A stretch of 64,000 nt of DNA. It comes from Anaerolineae bacterium. GTDB lineage: Bacteria > Chloroflexota > Anaerolineae > Promineifilales > Promineifilaceae. The stretch lies in the NCBI GenBank assembly GCA_023382655.1, contig JAHDWK010000016.1, positions 92,531-156,530 on the forward strand, given 5' to 3'. The translations under genes and the position numbers were made by a program. Below the pieces are notes generated by a model. That model was not told the origin of the DNA. It ran no database searches and saw only the letters and a list, made by a program, of their open reading frames with translations. Position 1 is the first letter of the stretch. Each line of letters starts with the position of its first letter. Shown here in pieces: positions 52,348 to 59,869 of this stretch.

Positions 52348-53517
52348 ATGAAACAGATGATGAAGTACACGGCCGTGATTCTGCTCACCCTCACCACTCT
52401 GTTGGTCTTATGGCAGTTCAAGCTGGCGTTGTTGTTGTTTGTGTTATCGTTACTTATGGCGGCGGCCATACGGCCGTTTGTGGATGGACTGGTAGCGCGG
52501 GGCATACCCAAAGGGGCCGCCCAATTGCTGCTGTATGTGGCCGGCATCGGCGGTTTTTTGCTGGTGCTGCTGTTGGCCGGTGAATGGTGGTGGCAAGAGC
52601 TAAATCTGGCGGTGAATCAGGCGGTGGTGGAGTACGAAAGTTTGCACCGCCGTTGGGAAATGGGGGCGGGTTGGCAGCAAACGGCCGTGAATCTTTTGCC
52701 GCCGCCGTTTACCCTCGCCGAAGCCGAGCAGACGGAACTGGAGCAGATGGCCCCAGCGGTCATGAGCATCACCAGCAGCATCACGGGCGCTTTAGCCGGT
52801 TTGCTGGCGCTGTTGGCTCTGAGCATTTATTGGAGCGTAGACCAGCACCGGTTTGAGCGCCTGTGGTTATCACTGCTGCCGGTGAAGCGGCGGGCTTATG
52901 CCCGGGATAGCTGGCGCGAGGTGGAAACGGCCGTTGCCGGTTATCTGCGCAGCCAGACGGTGCAGCGCCTGCTGGCCGCGCTTTTTTTGGCGGGCGGCAC
53001 GGCCGTCGTTGGTTTTGAATTCCCGTTACTGCTCGGTTTTGTGGGGGGCCTGGCCGCTTTTGTACCCCTGTTTGGCGGTTTGTTGACGGCCGTGTTTGCC
53101 CTGGCCCTGGGTAGTCTGGAAAGTATGAGTCTGGGCCTGGGTTTAGCGGTCTACACGCTGCTCGTGTTTATCGGGTTGGAACTGATAGTGGAACCACGAC
53201 TGTGGCCGCGCAAACGGCGCAGTTTTTTGTTGACCATCCTGGTGATATTGCCCCTGTTTGAAGCCTTTGGCCTCTGGGGATTGATTGTCGCGCCGCCGCT
53301 GGCTGCGGCTATTGAAGTGATGGTGGTGCAGGTCTATCAGGCCTCTATTACACGCGGGGAAACGGCCGTGCCGGTAGAAAGATTGCAAACCCGCTACCAA
53401 CAATTGGCACAAAAAATCGCCGACTCTGAAAGTGAGGCGGCGATACCTGAACTGCAAAACCTCAGCCAAAGGCTGGCCCATTTGTTAGAAAAGGCCCTAA
53501 GGGTTTCTGAAAACTAA
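52348..53517 (+). CDS. AI-2E family transporter (second of two)
   Basis: 389-residue paralogue of the preceding gene, with the same helix pattern and the conserved LLLGFVGGLAAFVPLFGGLL and IGLELIVEPRLWPRKRR segments. The two adjacent copies may form a heteromer (inference). The end of the gene runs into a CCCTAAGGG palindrome. Substrate unknown. Confidence 0.88.
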   Translation: MKQMMKYTAVILLTLTTLLVLWQFKLALLLFVLSLLMAAAIRPFVDGLVARGIPKGAAQLLLYVAGIGGFLLVLLLAGEWWWQELNLAVNQAVVEYESLHRRWEMGAGWQQTAVNLLPPPFTLAEAEQTELEQMAPAVMSITSSITGALAGLLALLALSIYWSVDQHRFERLWLSLLPVKRRAYARDSWREVETAVAGYLRSQTVQRLLAALFLAGGTAVVGFEFPLLLGFVGGLAAFVPLFGGLLTAVFALALGSLESMSLGLGLAVYTLLVFIGLELIVEPRLWPRKRRSFLLTILVILPLFEAFGLWGLIVAPPLAAAIEVMVVQVYQASITRGETAVPVERLQTRYQQLAQKIADSESEAAIPELQNLSQRLAHLLEKALRVSEN

Positions 53518-53520
53518 AAA

Positions 53521-53555
53521 AAGACCCTAAGGGTTTTCTGAAACCCTTAGGGTCT
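53521..53555 (-). terminator. Terminator for csbD formed by a CCCTAAGGG palindrome
   Basis: Arms AGACCCTAAGGGTTT and complement with a short loop. On the minus strand the hairpin is followed by TTTTTTT (53515-53522), fitting an intrinsic terminator of the CsbD gene. A partial copy lies at 53494-53507 in the AI-2E gene end. Confidence 0.75.
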
Positions 53556-53564
53556 AAAAAGAGT

Positions 53565-53780
53565 TTATAAGCCGCTCAGGAACTCATTGACCTCGCGTTC
53601 CGCTTCGGCGCGGGAACGGCCGTATCTTTCCTGGATCACACCCACCAGTTCGTCGCGTTTGCCGGCGATCCGGGTCAGGTCGTCATCCGTCAGGTCGCCC
53701 CACTTCTGGCGCACTTTGCCTTTCACCTGATTCCATTTGCCTTCCAAAATGTCGCTGTTCATTTCGAGTACGTTACTCAT
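53565..53780 (-). CDS. CsbD-family stress protein
   Basis: Small acidic-helical protein of 71 residues with the CsbD core: ILEGKWNQVKGKVRQKWGDL and a Lys/Glu-rich second half. CsbD is a general-stress protein of unknown mechanism. The start at 53780 has GGAGGT upstream; the frame to 53795 is longer but lacks a site. Divergent from the following gene across 304 bp. Confidence 0.9.
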   Translation of the reverse strand: MSNVLEMNSDILEGKWNQVKGKVRQKWGDLTDDDLTRIAGKRDELVGVIQERYGRSRAEAEREVNEFLSGL

Positions 53781-54084
53781 GGTTACCTCCGTCATTGATT
53801 TGCCGGGTCAGTGATTGAAAGTTGCCATCCGCTTTGCCTGACCTACACAAAGCCACAAAGCCGGACAACGTTTACGTTTCTCACTATAACAGCAAGCGCT
53901 CCCAGCACCGATGTATCAGGGGCATAGTTTGCGGATACACGTTTATTGTGCCCTTATTGGGCACTCTTCCGTCTATATCTACATCTATACCTGGGGGTTA
54001 TATCGGTGTCTATTCAAGCAGACGGCCGTTACCCCTAAACTGTAGGCATAACCTAAATTGCATAAGTTACATGAGGCAAAAAAA
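53781..54084. other. Gene-free divergent spacer
   Basis: 304-bp region between csbD and the half-Rossmann gene with no convincing open reading frame. It contains a short hairpin GTGCCC...GGGCAC (53948-53964) and one ACGGCCGT octamer (54022-54029). Both genes' promoters should lie here, but no strong -35/-10 pair is assigned. Confidence 0.6.
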
Positions 54085-54540
54085 ATGACCGGGAAACAGG
54101 CATATCAAAATGATGAGAAATGGGGCAGCGCAGAAGCCCGCGCCCACCGTCAACCATTGCCGGGCAAAGTTGTGCTGCTGGTGGGAAATGACACGGCCGT
54201 GTTGCACCTGTTAATCGGCCAGTTAGCCCAAAAAGGCGCGGATATTGCTCTCTTGTGCTGGCATATCCCTTTGGAAACCTCGCACAAAATCAAAGAGAGC
54301 GTGCAATCATTTGGTCGCAAACTGCTGTTGATAGAGCAGGGGGAAGGCCATGACGCTTCCCCGGCGCACCTGATCCAAACGGTCGTTACTGAATTAGGAC
54401 AGCTAGATCTCTTTATTGATCTTTCTGCGCAAAAAAGCGAGTTGCCACTCTACGACGATGGAAACAGTCAGGCGCTCGCGTCTATACAACCACATTGGCA
54501 GTTCACCACGGCCATTCTGAATGAAATGGTCCGTTCCTGA
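54085..54540 (+). CDS. Truncated Rossmann-fold (SDR-like) protein
   Basis: 151-residue protein that matches only the N-terminal half of short-chain dehydrogenases: PGKVVLLVGNDTAVLHLLIG at the dinucleotide-binding turn, then GADIALLCW and ELGQLDLFIDLSAQ where the NNAG region would be. The glycine-rich loop is altered and the catalytic Tyr-x-x-x-Lys is absent because the protein ends early. Catalysis as an SDR is unlikely; it may be a decayed gene or a nonenzymatic binding domain. GAGG precedes the ATG. Confidence 0.7.
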   Translation: MTGKQAYQNDEKWGSAEARAHRQPLPGKVVLLVGNDTAVLHLLIGQLAQKGADIALLCWHIPLETSHKIKESVQSFGRKLLLIEQGEGHDASPAHLIQTVVTELGQLDLFIDLSAQKSELPLYDDGNSQALASIQPHWQFTTAILNEMVRS

Positions 54541-54671
54541 CAATATCTGCACAGCATCCCTTTGATGAAACGATGAAACTCAGTTTCATCTTGTGCCTTT
54601 TGTTACTTATTTTGCTTGCACAAAAAAGGTTATAGTGCCTGAGTGGGAGATTGGGTGTGAAGGAGTTAACC

Positions 54672-55313
54672 ATGTCCAACAGCATTCGATTTCATCGGGT
54701 AGTTGTGTTGATTCTTATACTCTGTACCGCTTGCGCTCAAACGAGAACAGAGGAAACACCAGATGTCATGGTCGTAGGCCTGGCTAATCCGGCTTCGGAA
54801 AATTGCATACAACAGGGCGGGCAGGTGGAAATTCGGCAGGGTGAAGCGGGGGAGTATGGCGTTTGTGTCTGGGACGACGGCCGTGCCTGTGACGAATGGG
54901 CGTTCTATCATGGCGTCTGTGAACAACACCAGGTATTGCTTACCTTTTTGGACCGGCTGGCAGCCGGCGAATACGCGGCAGCTGCCGAACTATACGGTGG
55001 CAGCTATGAAATACTTGAGGGCTACAACCCGACCGTTGATCCTGATGACGTGGCAAGTCTCTGGCAAAACGGCTGCCAGGTGAACGGTCTGCAATGTTTG
55101 CCGGTGCGGATTGCCAGTTTTAATGAGCAGACGGCCGTGGGCGAGACCATCTTCACTGTGCAGTTCACCGCCCCGGACGGCAGCCTGTTTGTGCGCGAGG
55201 CGTGTTGCCGCGACGCCCAAACTACGCCGCCGGAATTTGAGTTTGAATTCCGCGTCACCCAGGGCGAGGACGGGGTGTATCGGGTGCTGGATATGCCGGT
55301 CTACGTGCCCTGA
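54672..55313 (+). CDS. DUF333-containing lipoprotein
   Basis: 213-residue exported lipoprotein (signal ending in ILILCTAC). A DUF333 domain follows: GLANPASENCIQQGGQVEIR then YGVCVWDDGRACDEWAFYHG. A second, Cys-containing domain of unknown type ends in PVYVP. DUF333 proteins are of unknown function and often marked as hemolysin-related by annotation only. AAGGAGTTAACC precedes the ATG at 54672. Confidence 0.87.
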   Translation: MSNSIRFHRVVVLILILCTACAQTRTEETPDVMVVGLANPASENCIQQGGQVEIRQGEAGEYGVCVWDDGRACDEWAFYHGVCEQHQVLLTFLDRLAAGEYAAAAELYGGSYEILEGYNPTVDPDDVASLWQNGCQVNGLQCLPVRIASFNEQTAVGETIFTVQFTAPDGSLFVREACCRDAQTTPPEFEFEFRVTQGEDGVYRVLDMPVYVP

Positions 55314-55392
55314 GATAACCGCTTTCTTAAAGATCATGATTCGTCGGACTGTGAAATTTTTGGCTCTTTGGGAACTCAGGGGGTTGACAGGG

Positions 55393-55434
55393 CGTGATGC
55401 GTGACCAGAGAGACCTCACGTATCACGCATCACG
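55393..55434. repeat. Inverted repeat CGTGATGCGTGA
   Basis: Twelve-bp arms at 55393-55404 and 55423-55434, followed by an extra TATCACG unit. Spacer between the DUF333 gene and a membrane-protein gene. Confidence 0.7.
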
Positions 55435-55481
55435 TATCACGTCGGGTTCTACGAAATCCCGCCAATTTTTAAGGACAAGAT

Positions 55482-56171
55482 ATGAACACACAAGACAACA
55501 CCGCACTCTGGCTGCGTTGGGTAGGGGCTAATTCAGTGGCCGAGGCCGTTGGACTGGGTCTGACGTTCGCGCTTGATGTTTTGATCATCTGGCAGGTGGC
55601 GGAAGCCGGAAGCGCCTGGGCGGCCCTCGTCGGCATCCTGCTGATGAGCGCGACGGGGGCTATTGAAGGCGGCGTGGTAGGCTGGCTGCAATGGCTGGTG
55701 CTGCGCCGCCCCTTCCCGCAAATCGCCCAGCGCGCCTGGATCCGGGCAACTATTATCGGCGCGGTGGTGGCCTGGTTTTTAGGGTCGCTGCCCAGTACGC
55801 TCATGGATATGGGGGCGGCGGGTTCGGACACGGCCGTAGCCGAACCCTCGTTGGCGACCGTCCTCTTGTTGGCGGCGGGCATGGGGTTGGTGCTTGGCCT
55901 GGTTCTGGCTTTCCCACAGTGGCGGGTGCTGCGCACGGCCGTGCCCCATGCCTGGGTGTGGCTGCCCGCCAACGCCGCCGCCTGGGCTTTGGGAATGCCC
56001 ATCATCTTCGCCCTCATTGACCTGGCGCAGCGCCGCAGTTCCACCGCCACCATCATCCTGACCATCTTTGTGGGACTTTTTTTTACCGGCGCTGTGGTCG
56101 GCGCAGTGCATGGGCTGGCGCTGCTCTGGCTAACGCAGCCAATCCCGGCCCGGTTGAGCGCCGCCCACTGA
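55482..56171 (+). CDS. Hypothetical polytopic membrane protein
   Basis: 229-residue protein with about six hydrophobic segments and few charged residues, for example AVGLGLTFALDVLIIWQVA, VLLLAAGMGLVLGLVLAF and TIILTIFVGLFFTGAVVGAV. No family could be recognised. It ends 13 bp before a prenyltransferase-repeat gene in the same direction, suggesting co-transcription. Confidence 0.7.
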   Translation: MNTQDNTALWLRWVGANSVAEAVGLGLTFALDVLIIWQVAEAGSAWAALVGILLMSATGAIEGGVVGWLQWLVLRRPFPQIAQRAWIRATIIGAVVAWFLGSLPSTLMDMGAAGSDTAVAEPSLATVLLLAAGMGLVLGLVLAFPQWRVLRTAVPHAWVWLPANAAAWALGMPIIFALIDLAQRRSSTATIILTIFVGLFFTGAVVGAVHGLALLWLTQPIPARLSAAH

Positions 56172-56184
56172 GGTTCACAGGAAA

Positions 56185-57210
56185 ATGGGAAACTTCCATC
56201 ATTCGCTATCCTGGCTTTTAGAGCCAGACCCGGCTAATCCCGGTGTGCGTTATTTGGCTCTGACCGAATTGTTGGGACGGCCGTCTGACGACCCCGAAGT
56301 CATGGCCGCCCAACAGGCCGTCATGGAGAGCGGCCCCGTGCCGACCATCCTGGCGGCGCAGGCGGACGCCGGTTACTGGGTGAAATCAGGCCCCGGCTAC
56401 GCGCCCAAGTATCAAAGTACGGTCTGGTCGCTCATCTTTCTGGCGCAGTTGGGCGCCGACGGCCGTGACCCGCGTGTGCGGGCCGGTTGTAACTATGTAC
56501 TTGATCACGGCCGTTGCCACTACGGTGGGTTTAGCGCTACCGGCAGACCCGACGGCCTGATCCACTGCCTCCAGGGCAACCTGGGTGCCGCCCTGATTGA
56601 CCTGGGCTGGCTGGGTGACGAGCGCCTGGATCAGGCACTAGACTGGCTGGCGCGCAGCATCACCGGTGAGGGGATTGCCCCGGCAAAGGAGAAGGATACG
56701 GCCGTGCGCTATTATCGCAGTGGCAACAGCGCCCCTGAGTTTGCTTGCGCCGCCAACAACCACCTGCCCTGCGCCTGGGGTGCAGTTAAAGCCATGTTGG
56801 CCTTGAGCAAGGTCCCAGCGGCGGCCTGCACTCCGGCTATACGGGCTGCTATTGAAATGGGCGTTAAATTCCTGCTGGCACGCGACCCGGCGGTGGCTGA
56901 CTACCCCATGGGCTATGCTGTGAAACCAAGCCGGAGTTGGTTCCAGTTTGGCTTTCCTGTGGCTTACGTCACCGATGTGCTGCAAAACCTGGAAGTATTG
57001 ACTAATCTGGGCTACGGGCATGACCCGCGTCTGGAACCGGCTTTAGAACTGCTGCTCAGCAAACAAGACGCGCAGGGGCGCTGGAAGATGGCGTACAGCT
57101 ACAATGGCAAGACCTGGGTTGACGTGGAGCAGAAGGGGAAACCAAGCAAATGGGTCACGCTGCGGGCGCTGCGTGTCCTCAAAAGGAGCAACACCGGGCC
57201 TTTAGCGTGA
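56185..57210 (+). CDS. Prenyltransferase/squalene-oxidase-repeat protein
   Basis: 341-residue all-helical protein of the terpene-cyclase/prenyltransferase (alpha-alpha barrel) superfamily: repeats such as YQSTVWSLIFLAQLGAD, GLIHCLQGNLGAALIDLGWL and AWGAVKAMLALSKVP, and a C-terminal QDAQGRWKMAY resembling a QW motif. No complete catalytic DXDD motif was seen, so enzymatic cyclase activity is unproven. Possibly related to the hypothetical membrane protein upstream. Confidence 0.75.
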   Translation: MGNFHHSLSWLLEPDPANPGVRYLALTELLGRPSDDPEVMAAQQAVMESGPVPTILAAQADAGYWVKSGPGYAPKYQSTVWSLIFLAQLGADGRDPRVRAGCNYVLDHGRCHYGGFSATGRPDGLIHCLQGNLGAALIDLGWLGDERLDQALDWLARSITGEGIAPAKEKDTAVRYYRSGNSAPEFACAANNHLPCAWGAVKAMLALSKVPAAACTPAIRAAIEMGVKFLLARDPAVADYPMGYAVKPSRSWFQFGFPVAYVTDVLQNLEVLTNLGYGHDPRLEPALELLLSKQDAQGRWKMAYSYNGKTWVDVEQKGKPSKWVTLRALRVLKRSNTGPLA

Positions 57211-57230
57211 AAAACGAGAAGGTTTGGAGT

Positions 57231-57274
57231 AGGCGATTTATCGCCTGCTGACGGCACTGAAGCGCCTGTTACCA
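57231..57274. repeat. Clover-shaped palindromic element (inverted copy)
   Basis: AGTAGGCGATTTATCGCCTG then CTGACGGCACT is the reverse-oriented relative of the element at 29644-29696, with a few changes. It lies in the spacer between convergent genes. Confidence 0.65.
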
Positions 57275-57318
57275 ACCATTTGCGAAAGGGAATTGGGCGT
57301 AACGGCCGTGTCCGCCAG

Positions 57319-58578
57319 CTAGTTTTGCCGCACAATGGGCAGCCATACGTCATAAGTTGGTGTGATGACGGGGGGGGTAGCTGTCGGCGTCCTTGTTGCC
57401 GTTTCCGTTGGAGGGGATGTTGGTGTATGCGTGGCTATTGGTGTAGGGCTTGACGTGCTGGTGAATGTGGCTGTCGCTGTCGGTGTAGATGTAGGTGTGT
57501 TTGTTGCCGTCAGCGTATGGGTTGGCGTGGCCGTTGGTGTATTGGTTGGCGATGGCGTATGGGTTGGTGACGGCGTTGGCGACTCTGATGGGGGGTCAAA
57601 TGGGGCGAAGCCGGAAATGTAGGAATGGCCACTATTGGCAATGTCAATATATTCCCCCGCCAGAAAAATTTGGTCACCTGCCTCAATATCATAAATAAAT
57701 CCCGAAGCGGCCAGACTACCCACAGCGTGTGGGTCCCAATCAGCAACCAGGCCGGTCGTTTTGTCTACGGCCGCAGCATAAAAGCGGGGGCTGCCACCAA
57801 CGCTGACAAATTCACCCCCCAAATAAACGGTTCCCCCCTGGACGTCAATGGCGCGAACAGCCGCGTTGGCGTTAGGATTCCAATCAGTAAGCAATCCGGT
57901 CGCCAACTCTACAGCGGCAATGCGATTTCGCGGTTGGTCGGCGACAAAGAGGAAGTTACCGCCGAAGTAGACGGTATTGCCATCTATTTCCAGATCACGC
58001 ACCATCTCGCTTGGATCAGGGTTCCACGGGAGCGCCTGGCCGGTTTGCAGGTCAAGGGCAGCTAATCCGCTGCGCGGTTGGCCGCCGATGTTCGTGAATC
58101 CCCCGCCGGCATACAAGATGCCGTTGGCAAGTTCCAGATCATAGACATGATAATTGGCAACAGGATCCCAATCGGTAACCTGGCCGGTAGCTCTGTCTAG
58201 CTTAGCTATACGGAAACGAAAAACATCCCCGGCCCTGGTAAACTCTCCGCCAATAAACACACTGTCAGGCGTGAGCACAATGGCCCGTACCAGGGGAGGG
58301 AAGATCTCCGGCGGCTGCCACGATGTGAGTTGACCGGTTTGCAGGTCAAACTCGGCCACATAATCGCGTTGTATGCCGTCAATGTGCAGAAATCCCCCGC
58401 CGATGAAGAGAGATTGACCCTCTACAGCCATAGCTGTGACGCTGCCGTTCAGGTTTGGATTCCAATCTGTTGCCTGCCCGGTTTGCAGGTCCAGCGCCGC
58501 CAGGAAGGTTCTGGAGACCCCGCCGACACTGGTGAAATGTCCACCAACGTACAGTGTCTCCTCGCTTAAGGCTATCAC
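57319..58578 (-). CDS. Secreted repeat protein, C-terminal part (cut by TAG at 58618)
   Basis: Continuation in the same frame of the gene that begins at 59724. The 419 codons carry repeats of about 50 residues (pattern TGQ.T.W.PN...VYALAV.G.TLYVGG.F...G), like DUF5122-type propeller repeats. A Thr/Pro/Ser-rich stretch (PTPSPTHTPSPTNTPTATPT and beyond) and the tail TYDVWLPIVRQN follow, resembling the M28 peptidase tail. If translated alone it would need the GTG at 58578 and would lack a signal peptide, so it probably is not exported as a separate protein. Confidence 0.8.
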   Translation of the reverse strand: MIALSEETLYVGGHFTSVGGVSRTFLAALDLQTGQATDWNPNLNGSVTAMAVEGQSLFIGGGFLHIDGIQRDYVAEFDLQTGQLTSWQPPEIFPPLVRAIVLTPDSVFIGGEFTRAGDVFRFRIAKLDRATGQVTDWDPVANYHVYDLELANGILYAGGGFTNIGGQPRSGLAALDLQTGQALPWNPDPSEMVRDLEIDGNTVYFGGNFLFVADQPRNRIAAVELATGLLTDWNPNANAAVRAIDVQGGTVYLGGEFVSVGGSPRFYAAAVDKTTGLVADWDPHAVGSLAASGFIYDIEAGDQIFLAGEYIDIANSGHSYISGFAPFDPPSESPTPSPTHTPSPTNTPTATPTHTLTATNTPTSTPTATATFTSTSSPTPIATHTPTSPPTETATRTPTATPPVITPTYDVWLPIVRQN

Positions 58579-58617
58579 TACCGGGTGCCCCCCGGCATCA
58601 GCGCGCCAGGCAGTGGG

Positions 58618-58620
58618 CTA
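58618..58620 (-). other. In-frame amber codon interrupting the repeat protein
   Basis: TAG at a position equivalent to a conserved CAG Gln in the repeat unit (a single C-to-T change). No frameshift is present on either side. Confidence 0.85.
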
Positions 58621-59724
58621 TGCCGTCACCAGATCAATAGCCGCCAGATGGCGACGTGGTTGTCCGCCGACGAGTGTGAACCATCCTCCCATGTACAGAG
58701 TGGAATCGTTGCTGGCAAGCCGGCGCACAGTACCATTCAAGCTGGCGTTCCAGGGCGTGGCCCCGCCGCTAACCGCATCAATTTCCGCCAGACCGGTGCG
58801 GGTTTGCCCGCCAATTTGGGTAAAAGCCCCACCGGCGTATAACTTGTCGCCGGTAAAGATGAGGGTATACACGACGCCGTTGGCATTGGGATTCCAGGCC
58901 TTGAGTACACCGCTAGTTAGATCGAAAGCGGCGATACGGTTGCGAGGCTGCCCGGCTATCTGGCCAAAGAATCCACCCACGTAGAGGGTGTCAGCAGAGG
59001 CAGCCAGCGCATACACGGTTGAATTGGCGTTTGGGTCCCAGGCAGTTGCCTGCCCGGTGGTGATATCCAGGGCAGCGAGCCTGTTGCGGGTTTGCCCACC
59101 GATGCTGGTAAAGATCCCACTGGCATAAACGACGGAATCGGCAATGAGGATGTTCAGGACACTGCTGCTGGCATTGGGATTCCAGGCTGTGGCATTCCCC
59201 GTGGTTGTGTCAAGGGCGGCGATATAGTTCCGGCTCTGCCCACCGATGGTAGTGAAATGTCCCCCTACATAAATTGTTGGGCCGGAAACGGTCAGGATGC
59301 TCACGGCCTGATTGGGGGCAGGATTCCAGTTTGGATTAACCGTTTTGTTTGCCAGGATGTGTACCAGATTGGTGCGGGGGATGCCGCCAACGGCCGTAAA
59401 CTCTCCACCGATATACCATCCCCCCGTTCCATCGGGAACGACGGCCGTCACGGCGCCATTCACACGTGGCATTTCTAAATCCACCGCGGCCGTACTGGCG
59501 TCCACAGCCGCCCCAAAACCCGTTGATGGGCCAACATAGCTAAAATTGCCGCCAATGTACAGCGTGTCTCCCGTGACAACGGCCGTGTGTACACGGTCAT
59601 TGGCAACCCACAAACTTTCATTAATGGGAGGTGGTGACACTATAGGGGCTGCATAGACAAGAAGATGGAAGAAAGTAATAAAAAGCCCGATCAGAGTCAG
59701 CGGCATAAGAAGATATTTGAACAT
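58618..59724 (-). CDS. Secreted repeat protein, N-terminal part ending in a premature TAG
   Basis: 368 codons with a signal peptide (MFKYLLMPLTLIGLFITFFH) and about seven 50-residue repeats of the kind GGQTRNRLAALDITTGQATA followed by W.PNAN and TLYVGGFF, so an extracellular propeller-like protein is likely. The start ATG at 59724 has AAGGAGGTG upstream. Translation stops at TAG (58618-58620), in the place where repeat copies have the Gln of TGQATAW; the downstream codons PTAWRADAGGHPVVIALSEE continue the repeat in the same frame. The coding continuity shows one gene that has been interrupted. Confidence 0.88.
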   Translation of the reverse strand: MFKYLLMPLTLIGLFITFFHLLVYAAPIVSPPPINESLWVANDRVHTAVVTGDTLYIGGNFSYVGPSTGFGAAVDASTAAVDLEMPRVNGAVTAVVPDGTGGWYIGGEFTAVGGIPRTNLVHILANKTVNPNWNPAPNQAVSILTVSGPTIYVGGHFTTIGGQSRNYIAALDTTTGNATAWNPNASSSVLNILIADSVVYASGIFTSIGGQTRNRLAALDITTGQATAWDPNANSTVYALAASADTLYVGGFFGQIAGQPRNRIAAFDLTSGVLKAWNPNANGVVYTLIFTGDKLYAGGAFTQIGGQTRTGLAEIDAVSGGATPWNASLNGTVRRLASNDSTLYMGGWFTLVGGQPRRHLAAIDLVTA

Positions 59725-59869
59725 GGGCACCTCCTTTTGCGAAATAAGATGACCTCCCTTGTTCAGTTCTACTATTTCGTCAGGCTCTTACGAGAAGGTT
59801 AACCAATTCTTACAACCGGCTTACATTAATCGTCTTTTCTCTACCTTAATTCCAGCCCCCAGGTCGCCT

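Noticed and set aside
58561..58625. A frameshift between the two halves of the secreted repeat gene
   Set aside because: Codon-by-codon reading shows both halves are in the same frame; the break is a single TAG.
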